In this document: positions 51,744 to 58,908 of the stretch, in pieces | Position numbering within the stretch: position 1 is the first letter of the stretch | How the letters are laid out: each line of letters starts with the position of its first letter | Assembly (NCBI GenBank): GCA_902537425.1 | Contig: CACBBD010000005.1 | Location: forward strand, 1 to 64,000 | Source: an uncultured SAR86 cluster bacterium | GTDB taxonomy: Bacteria; Pseudomonadota; Gammaproteobacteria; Magnimaribacterales; Magnimaribacteraceae | Length of the DNA stretch: 64,000 bases | Reading direction: 5' to 3' | Made by a program: the position numbers and the translations under genes | The notes under the pieces: model-generated | Told to the model about the DNA's origin: nothing | What the model saw: the letters and a program-made list of their open reading frames with translations, nothing else | The model's database searches: none

Positions 51744-52537
51744 TAGAAAGTTCTAGCAGACCCTCCATCTACTTGCACAGCTAAACCGGTCATATAGTTT
51801 GCTTTTTCAGAAGCCAAGAAAGTTATCAATCCTGCTAAATCTTCAGCTTCGCCAACTCTCTTCATTGGAATATTATCGGCAATGGTTTTTTCTATTTCTT
51901 CTTTACTCAAACCAGAAGAAGAAGATTGAGATTCTAAGATAGCCTCGACTCTTTCTGTCCTGGTATAACCAGGACATACTGTATTAACAGTTATACCATG
52001 AGCAGCAACTTCATCTGCCAGTGCTTTTGCCCATCCCAGTACACCCATTCTTAGACTGTTAGATAGAAATAATCCATTTACAGGAGTTTTTACTGATACT
52101 GAGGAGATATTTATAATGCGGCCCCATTCCTTTTTTTTCATGTTGGGCACCAAGGCTCTTGAAAGTCGAATAGCTGACATCATTGTTGAATTAAAAGCAT
52201 TTTGCCAATCTTCATCAGAAATTTGCTCGAATGTACTTGGTGGTGGGCCGCCAGTATTATTTACTAAAATATCAACTTCACCCAAGCTTTGTTCAACTTC
52301 TTGCAAAAATATTTGTATATCCTCTAAAGAATCAAGATCAGCTTTTAATGCTATAACCTTGATATTGTGTTCTGTTTTCTGAAGTATTTCTTCTTTAGCT
52401 TTGTCTATTTTTTCTTGATCTCTAGAACAAATGGCCAGATTCACACCTTCCTTTGCAAGATCTATAGCTGCTGCCTTACCTAATCCTTGGCTGGATGCAC
52501 AAACGACTGCATTCTTATTTTCTAGATTTAAATTCAT
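51740..52537 (-). CDS. SDR-family oxidoreductase with altered active site
   Basis: A 265-aa short-chain dehydrogenase/reductase fold: nucleotide loop CASSQGLGKA (in place of TGxxxGxG), NNTGGP (NNAG equivalent) and SS in INISSVSV. The catalytic YxxxK is not visible; the equivalent segment reads LSNSLRMGVLGWAK, so Tyr and Lys appear replaced (S and R). Some SDR subfamilies share this LSNxLRxGV pattern. The product may bind NAD(P)H without normal reductase activity or use other residues. The ATG at 52537 is preferred over a TTG two codons earlier. Confidence 0.8.
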   Translation of the reverse strand: MNLNLENKNAVVCASSQGLGKAAAIDLAKEGVNLAICSRDQEKIDKAKEEILQKTEHNIKVIALKADLDSLEDIQIFLQEVEQSLGEVDILVNNTGGPPPSTFEQISDEDWQNAFNSTMMSAIRLSRALVPNMKKKEWGRIINISSVSVKTPVNGLFLSNSLRMGVLGWAKALADEVAAHGITVNTVCPGYTRTERVEAILESQSSSSGLSKEEIEKTIADNIPMKRVGEAEDLAGLITFLASEKANYMTGLAVQVDGGSARTFY

Positions 52538-52614
52538 ACTCAAAATTTACAGATAAGCCTTATATTAATCAAATAATCCAGTATCATTAGCTTTGAAAAA
52601 TTTATGGGGCATCA

Positions 52615-53976
52615 ATGATCAAATCAAAGTGGATTTTCTTTTTATTATTTTCAGCATTGAGTTTATCTCTATTCCCAAGCTCATATGAAGCCAGTCAAGT
52701 TGGTGTCTCTAAAGAAAGACTAGATAAAATCTCTCGTGTTCTGGAAGAAAATATAAAAGCAGGCAGATTTCCTGGTTTCATCTCAGGTGTTGCAAGAAAA
52801 GGCAAAGTTGTTCATTTTGATACTCAAGGATATTCGGATTTAGAAAAACAAATACCTCTCCAAAAGGATTCACTATTTAGGATTTATTCAATGAGCAAAC
52901 CAATTACTGGAGTTGCACTAATGATTTTATTAGAAGAAGGTAAAGTAAGATTGAATGATCCTGTTTCTCTCTACATACCTGAGTTTGCCAACACAGAGGT
53001 AATGATTGTTAATGAGGATGGCACTACAACTCTGGAAAAACTTAAAAGAGAAGTAACAATCAGACATTTAGCTACTCATACTTCCGGAATTGCTTATAGC
53101 TTCACAGCAACACCTCAATTACGGAAGATTTACGCGAAGGAGAGACTGTCTCCTTATTTTTTTATCGATAATTTTGAAGCTCTTCAAATAAATGGCAATA
53201 CCGTGGTTAGTTCAGGAAAGTCTTTTCCCGATATTTGTACATTCTCATCTGCATTGGCGTCTAAAGCTCCCTTGATGCATCAACCCGGTGTTAAATATAC
53301 ATATTCTATGGGAATGGATGTTTTGGGTTGTGTTATCGAAAGAGCATCTGGTATGAAATTTGATACTTTTTTAGAGGAAAAAATCTTTAAACCTCTTCAA
53401 ATGAACGATACTTCTTTTTCTGTTCCGGCTTCAAAAGTAGATAGATTCACATCTCTTTATGCGTATCCTGGAGATTTAGGTCGTTTGATACCTGAAATGG
53501 AAGGTAAAATACCAGATGATCTTTTAATGATAAAAATTGATGATCGTTCTTTTAGTCCTTATCTTAAACCTGCAACATTGTTCGATGGTGGTTCCGGGTT
53601 GGTCTCTTCAACAGAAGACTATTTAAAATTTGCCCAAATGTTGCTGAATGGCGGCGAACTTGCTGGAGAGAGAATATTGAGTAGAAAATCTGTAGAACTT
53701 ATGTCATCTAATCTTCTACCAGATAATATTAAAGGGTCGGATGACTATATTCAGGGTGCTGGCTTTGGTATCACAGTCGGAGTAATTGAAGATCCTGGAC
53801 TAATAGGACAATATGGTTCTGAGGGAATGTATTTTTGGGGAGGTGCTGCGTCGACGTTTTTTTGGGTAGATCCTAAAGAGGAATTAGTTGCAGTAGTGAT
53901 GACGCAATTGCTTGCTAATCCATGGCCCCTTAGAGAAACCTTTAATGCCCTTGTATATCAATCAATAGTCGATTAA
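52615..53976 (+). CDS. Secreted beta-lactamase-fold serine hydrolase (class C/EstB type)
   Basis: A 453-aa exported protein with the penicillin-binding fold. The active-site SxxK is Ser92-Met-Ser-Lys95 (YSMSKPITG); Tyr231 in KYTYSMGMD probably supplies the Y-x-N-type second motif, with Met in place of Asn. Proteins of this type are esterases, peptidases or amide hydrolases and rarely true beta-lactamases. The two gamma-glutamyltransferase genes follow at 2 and 9 nt spacing, so the three form an operon. GGGG just upstream of the ATG serves as the ribosome-binding site. Confidence 0.82.
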   Translation: MIKSKWIFFLLFSALSLSLFPSSYEASQVGVSKERLDKISRVLEENIKAGRFPGFISGVARKGKVVHFDTQGYSDLEKQIPLQKDSLFRIYSMSKPITGVALMILLEEGKVRLNDPVSLYIPEFANTEVMIVNEDGTTTLEKLKREVTIRHLATHTSGIAYSFTATPQLRKIYAKERLSPYFFIDNFEALQINGNTVVSSGKSFPDICTFSSALASKAPLMHQPGVKYTYSMGMDVLGCVIERASGMKFDTFLEEKIFKPLQMNDTSFSVPASKVDRFTSLYAYPGDLGRLIPEMEGKIPDDLLMIKIDDRSFSPYLKPATLFDGGSGLVSSTEDYLKFAQMLLNGGELAGERILSRKSVELMSSNLLPDNIKGSDDYIQGAGFGITVGVIEDPGLIGQYGSEGMYFWGGAASTFFWVDPKEELVAVVMTQLLANPWPLRETFNALVYQSIVD

Positions 53977-53978
53977 AA

Positions 53979-55697
53979 ATGAAGAAGGTTTTTCTCATTT
54001 TAATTTTAAATATTTCATTTATTAGCACTATATTTGCTAATGAACTGCCGATTATTGAATATCAATCTATTAATCATCCGGTTATAGGCGATGAGGGGAT
54101 GGTTGTCTCTCAAAGAATGATCGCAAGTGAAGTAGGAGCTTCTATTTTGAGACGAGGTGGTAATGCTGTAGATGCAGCAGTAGCAACAGGTCTAGCCTTA
54201 GCGGTTGTGTTACCTAGAGCAGGAAATATTGGAGGTGGCGGTTTTATGGTTATACACCTCAAAGATCAAGATAAGAGTTTGACCATAGATTATAGAGAAA
54301 AAGCACCAGCTGCTGCTTCTAGAGATTTATTTCTAGATGAAAATGGAGATTACGATAGAAATAAAGCTCAGTTTTCTCTTCTATCAGCCGGTGTTCCTGG
54401 TTCTGTAGCTGGTTTCTATCATGCTTTAACTAAATACGGCACTCTTACATGGCAGGAAATAATGGAACCATCTATTAAATTGGCAGAAGAAGGTTTTGAA
54501 ATCCCCCATGATTTGGCAAATACACTAGCTTCAAAACGTTACAGAGAAAGATTATCTTCAGATCCTGCAGCATCTAAGGTCTTTTTTAAATCAGATGGCA
54601 GTCTCTATGAGGCTGGAGAAATTCTTATACAAACAGATCTTGCATCTACTCTTAAACAAATTAGCAAATACGGCCCTGATGCTTTTTATCGTGGAGATAT
54701 AGCCAAGCTTATTGTAAAGGAGATGGAAACAAATGGTGGCTTGATCACTCTTGAAGATTTGGATAATTACAACATAGTTGAAAGGCAACCACTCAATGGA
54801 ACTTATAGGGATTTTAAAATTGTTTCTATGCCCCCTAGCAGCTCAGGAGGAACACACTTAGTCCAAATGCTAAATATGCTTGAAGAGTTTCCCATCAAAG
54901 AAATGGGCTTTGGAAGCTCAGAAGGTATTCACATTCTCGCTGAGATAATGAAAAGAGCATATGCTGATAGAAGTAAGTATTTAGGTGATAGTGATTTTTA
55001 CGAAGTGCCTTCAAGCCTTACAAGTAAGGAATATGCAAAATCTTTAAATCTAGATATTTCGAAAGACAAAATAACACCCTCAAGTGAAATTTCTCCAGGC
55101 GATCCTTATCCCTATGAAAGCCCTGACACAACTCATTTTTCTGTTATGGACGCTTATGGAAATGCTGTTTCTAATACATACACCATTAATTTCTCTTACG
55201 GCTCAGGAAAGATGATTCCAGGCACGGGCATGCTGATTAATAATGAGATGGATGATTTCTCATCCAAGCCAGGGACGCCTAATGGATATGGATTACTCGG
55301 ATCCGAGGCTAATGCAATAGAAGGGAATAAAAGACCTCTTTCGTCTATGACTCCAACAATTATTTTTAAAAATGATGAACCTTATGTAATTTTAGGGAGC
55401 CCGGGTGGTAGTAGGATTATTACAACAGTGCTTCAAGTTGCTTTGAATGTGATGGATCATGATATGAATATAGCTCAAGCAGTTCATAGCCCACGAATTC
55501 ACCATCAATGGTTGCCTGAAGTATTGATGATAGAAAAAGGATTTGGTGCTGATACTGAAACGCTTTTAAAGAAAAAAGGTTATAAATTATATCCCTCATC
55601 AACAATGGGCAGTGTTCAAGCCATTATGAAAGAGGGTAATTATTTCTATGGTGTGGCTGATCCTAGAAGACCTGGTTCTGGAGTCGCAACTCCTTAA
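53979..55697 (+). CDS. ggt: Gamma-glutamyltransferase (copy 1)
   Basis: A 572-aa GGT, exported (signal peptide at about 1-20), that self-cleaves to form two chains. The nucleophile is Thr384 (DTTHFSV). By alignment with E. coli GGT the glutamate-binding residues are kept: the Arg of IDYREKAP, Asn404 (E. coli 411), Glu/Asp in NNEMDDFS with Asp426 (E. coli 433) and Ser455-Ser456 (E. coli 462-463). It should hydrolyse glutathione and other gamma-glutamyl compounds in the periplasm. It is the middle gene of the operon. Confidence 0.9.
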   Translation: MKKVFLILILNISFISTIFANELPIIEYQSINHPVIGDEGMVVSQRMIASEVGASILRRGGNAVDAAVATGLALAVVLPRAGNIGGGGFMVIHLKDQDKSLTIDYREKAPAAASRDLFLDENGDYDRNKAQFSLLSAGVPGSVAGFYHALTKYGTLTWQEIMEPSIKLAEEGFEIPHDLANTLASKRYRERLSSDPAASKVFFKSDGSLYEAGEILIQTDLASTLKQISKYGPDAFYRGDIAKLIVKEMETNGGLITLEDLDNYNIVERQPLNGTYRDFKIVSMPPSSSGGTHLVQMLNMLEEFPIKEMGFGSSEGIHILAEIMKRAYADRSKYLGDSDFYEVPSSLTSKEYAKSLNLDISKDKITPSSEISPGDPYPYESPDTTHFSVMDAYGNAVSNTYTINFSYGSGKMIPGTGMLINNEMDDFSSKPGTPNGYGLLGSEANAIEGNKRPLSSMTPTIIFKNDEPYVILGSPGGSRIITTVLQVALNVMDHDMNIAQAVHSPRIHHQWLPEVLMIEKGFGADTETLLKKKGYKLYPSSTMGSVQAIMKEGNYFYGVADPRRPGSGVATP

Positions 55698-55706
55698 AAT
55701 AACTTC

Positions 55707-57410
55707 ATGATAAAGAGTTATTTTCCTTATCTTCTTTTATTATTTATTTCTTTCGAAGGCCTATCGCAAACAAGAACTCAAACAACTCTAGATTATCAAA
55801 ATAGAATCCATCCTGAGATATCTAATAGCTTCATGGTTGTGTCACAAAATAGTCATGCTACTGAGGCAGGTTACGAAATACTTAAGAAAGGAGGAAATGC
55901 AGTAGATGCTTCAGTTGCTGTAGGCTTTGCTTTGGCGGTTACTCTTCCTAGAGCAGGAAACCTAGGAGGTGGAGGATTCGTCTTAATATACGACAAAGAG
56001 GAAAACGAAGTATCTTCCATAGATTATCGTTCTGCAGCTCCAAAATCAGCAACAAGCGATTTATTTGTCAAGGAAGATAGTATTGTAAGATTTGGTCACC
56101 TGGTAAATGCAGTACCTGGATCTGTAGCTGGCCTACTTAAAGCTCATCAGGATCATGGGACTTTGCCACTCTCTGACTTGCTGTTGCCTTCCATAAGATT
56201 GGCAAGAGATGGCTTTGAAGTTTCTCACGATTTAAATTACGTATTAGAGTGGGGAAAAGAGTCTTTGCTCACTAATGCGGCTTCCAATAACAAATTCTAT
56301 AGCGCGAATGAAGAGCCTCTAGAGATCAAGAGTATTTTTAAGCAGCCTAATTTAGCTAAAACTTTGTTTATGATCAGTAAGAAGGGTGCTGATGTATTTT
56401 ATAAAGGTGAAATAGCTAAATGGATTTCTGAAGAATCCTTATCCAATGGAGGATTAATAACTTTAGAGGATATGGCATCTTACGAAGCTAAATACAGGGA
56501 TCCTATAAAGACCGTCTATAGAGGTCATACAGTAGTTTCTATGGCTCCTGCAGCCAGTGGTGGCTTAGTTTTACTTCAAACTTTAAATATTTTAGAAAAT
56601 TTCAATTTAAGAGATTCAGGACATAATTCAGCTAAAACAATTCATATTCTTTCTGAAGCAATGCAAAGAGCTTATGCTGATAGAGCAGAGTATCACGGTG
56701 ATCCTGATTTTTATGATGTGCCAATTAAGCAGATACTAAGTAAACAATATTCTAAAGATTTATCTAACCAAATTAGTGGAATGAGAACTCCTGATGGGCA
56801 AATTTATGAGGGTGATTTAAAGCAATATGATGAGAGTCCAGATACCACTCACTTCTCGGTTATAGATTCCAAAGGGAATGCTGTTTCAAATACCTACACC
56901 TTAGGTTCTTCTTTTGGTTCTGGGGTAACCATTAAAAAAGGCGGATTTTTAATGAATAATCAAATGAGAAACTTCTCTCATTTTTACGGAAGAGATGATA
57001 TGCAATTCGGTACAAGTGAGGCGAATAAGCTTGAGCCAGGCAAGAGAATGATCAGCACTCAAGCACCTACGCTTGTTTTCAATCCTAATGGCGATCTTTT
57101 TATGATTTTAGGCTCTCCAGGCGGTGGTCGTATTCCTAATATAATTACTCAAGTTATCAGCAATGTAATTGACCATGAGATGAGTTTTACTGAAGCGGTG
57201 ATAGCTCCTAGGATAAATCAAAGATTGGAGGGTAATCTTCAATTAGAGACCGGTTTTAGTCCCGATACTATAAGTTTGCTTATCGACAGAGGGCACGAAG
57301 TTGAAAGCTCTAATACCATGGGCAGTGTGCAAGCTATCTTTTTAGACCAAGGAAAAATATTTGGAGTGGCTGATACCAGAAGACCAGGTGCACTTGCAAA
57401 AGGTAATTAA
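55707..57410 (+). CDS. Gamma-glutamyltransferase-family protein (copy 2, altered pocket)
   Basis: A 567-aa paralogue of the preceding gene with signal peptide and the processing Thr380 (DTTHFSV). Three substrate-contact positions differ from E. coli GGT: Asn411 is Gly400, Asp433 is Asn422 (QMRNFS for QMDDFS) and the Ser463 position is Thr451; the MDDFSAKPG loop is also replaced by MRNFSHFYG. The Arg of IDYRSAAP and Gln (E. coli 430) remain. Self-cleavage is likely, but the preferred acyl group is probably not plain gamma-glutamyl. The stop overlaps the convergent DASS gene by 4 nt. Confidence 0.85.
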   Translation: MIKSYFPYLLLLFISFEGLSQTRTQTTLDYQNRIHPEISNSFMVVSQNSHATEAGYEILKKGGNAVDASVAVGFALAVTLPRAGNLGGGGFVLIYDKEENEVSSIDYRSAAPKSATSDLFVKEDSIVRFGHLVNAVPGSVAGLLKAHQDHGTLPLSDLLLPSIRLARDGFEVSHDLNYVLEWGKESLLTNAASNNKFYSANEEPLEIKSIFKQPNLAKTLFMISKKGADVFYKGEIAKWISEESLSNGGLITLEDMASYEAKYRDPIKTVYRGHTVVSMAPAASGGLVLLQTLNILENFNLRDSGHNSAKTIHILSEAMQRAYADRAEYHGDPDFYDVPIKQILSKQYSKDLSNQISGMRTPDGQIYEGDLKQYDESPDTTHFSVIDSKGNAVSNTYTLGSSFGSGVTIKKGGFLMNNQMRNFSHFYGRDDMQFGTSEANKLEPGKRMISTQAPTLVFNPNGDLFMILGSPGGGRIPNIITQVISNVIDHEMSFTEAVIAPRINQRLEGNLQLETGFSPDTISLLIDRGHEVESSNTMGSVQAIFLDQGKIFGVADTRRPGALAKGN

Positions 57411-58852
57411 AGAAGAAAGTAGGGCACAGAAACAACCGCAATAAAAGACACGATAATTATTCCTAAAATATTTATCAGAAACCCTGCTTTAGCCATTTGG
57501 GGAACTCTTATTAAACCTGATCCAAACACAATTGCGTTAGGAGGCGTGGCGACAGGTAACATAAAGGCACAACTTGCAGCTAAACCAACAGCCGCAGTCA
57601 ATAAAATAGGATTAAAATTAGATTGAATTGCTACAGCCGCCACCACCGGAAGAAAAGTAGCTGTCGTAGCCAAGTTGGAAGTAAGTTCTGTTAAAAATAA
57701 AATCATTGTTACCACCAGTACAACAAGCAACACTAAATTGATACTCTCCGGGAGCAGGTTCCCCATCCATATGGCTAGACCGGTCGTCTGAACTGCGTTT
57801 GCTAGACTAAGTCCTCCACCAAATAGTACCAATAAACCCCATGGAACATTCTCTTGGGCGTCCTTCCATTCTAAGAGTGGACCTTTTTTTATTTGATCAC
57901 CGCTCGGAATGAGAAATAGAGCTAATGAGGCAATCATAGCTATGCCAGCATCAGACAGTCCGTTTAAAAACCATATATCATCTAGTAAAGTTCTGAACAT
58001 CCATGCAGCAGCAGTTAAGATGAAAACAAGAAGAACTTTATATTCAGCTCCCTTAAGAATTCCCAATTCCTCTTTCATTTCAGCTAATAAAGTAATAGTT
58101 TCTCTTGAAGTTTCAAAATTAACTTTAAAAATAACTTTCGTCAGAATGAGCCAGCTGCAGGGCAACATTACTGCACTCAGCGGTACACCAACTTTCATCC
58201 AGTCAGTGAAACTGATGTCTAAGTCATAATTATCAGCCATAAAAGCAGCAAGCATTCCGTTCGGTCCTGTTCCTATTAGAGTTGACATACCTCCTATCGT
58301 CGCTCCGTAGGCAATGCCTAGAAGTAAAGCAAGCTGAAATGATTCAACTTCTCTCTCACTCAGTCCCTTTACAGTCTCTTTCACGACAGTTATTACGGCA
58401 AGACCAATAGGAAGCAACATAATAGTAGTTGCAGTGTTCATCACCCACATACTTATGATTGCTGCAGTTGTCATAAAACCAAGTATTAAGGATGCACCAT
58501 TCGACCCCGCATTATTTAATACAAATAAAGCTATTCGTTTATGAAGATCCCATTTTTGAATAGCAGTTGCTATTAAGAAGCCTCCAAGAAATAAATAAAC
58601 AATTTTATTAGCATATGGGTTTGCTGCTGACTGTATGTCTACAATACCCAGAAGAGGGAAGAAAGCTAATGGCACCAATGCGGTTACTGCAACTGGAACC
58701 GCTTCAGTCGCCCACCAAGTTCCCATAAGAAGAAACAAAGCTGCTGTTTTTTGTGCTTCGTAGGATAAGCCATCAGGACTTGGCAAAATAAGCACAATAA
58801 GTGCTATTAAGATTCCTAGAAAAAAACCTTTATTTGTGAATATGAAATTCAT
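57407..58852 (-). CDS. DASS/SLC13-family divalent-anion:sodium symporter
   Basis: A 481-aa membrane protein with about eleven to twelve spans. The N-terminal block (TWWATEAVPVAVTALVPL), MSTLIGTGPNG and the C-terminal LPVATPPNAIVFG are the signature loops of the divalent-anion:Na+ symporter family, which imports C4-dicarboxylates, citrate or sulfate. The substrate is unknown. A TACAAT hexamer ends 6 nt before the ATG with no Shine-Dalgarno sequence. A transcription terminator separates it from the TonB-dependent receptor gene upstream. Confidence 0.87.
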   Translation of the reverse strand: MNFIFTNKGFFLGILIALIVLILPSPDGLSYEAQKTAALFLLMGTWWATEAVPVAVTALVPLAFFPLLGIVDIQSAANPYANKIVYLFLGGFLIATAIQKWDLHKRIALFVLNNAGSNGASLILGFMTTAAIISMWVMNTATTIMLLPIGLAVITVVKETVKGLSEREVESFQLALLLGIAYGATIGGMSTLIGTGPNGMLAAFMADNYDLDISFTDWMKVGVPLSAVMLPCSWLILTKVIFKVNFETSRETITLLAEMKEELGILKGAEYKVLLVFILTAAAWMFRTLLDDIWFLNGLSDAGIAMIASLALFLIPSGDQIKKGPLLEWKDAQENVPWGLLVLFGGGLSLANAVQTTGLAIWMGNLLPESINLVLLVVLVVTMILFLTELTSNLATTATFLPVVAAVAIQSNFNPILLTAAVGLAASCAFMLPVATPPNAIVFGSGLIRVPQMAKAGFLINILGIIIVSFIAVVSVPYFLL

Positions 58853-58865
58853 ATCTTTATTGTAA

Positions 58866-58897
58866 ATAAAAAAGGGAGTAGTAACTCCCTTTTTTAT
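58866..58897 (-). terminator. Rho-independent terminator after the TonB-dependent receptor gene
   Basis: A hairpin GGGAGT-AGTA-ACTCCC (58874-58889) is flanked by an A-tract on the left and a T-tract on the right. It therefore works on either strand. It lies 12 bp beyond the receptor stop, ending that minus-strand transcript ahead of the DASS gene. Confidence 0.85.
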
Positions 58898-58908
58898 TTA
58901 TATTGGAA

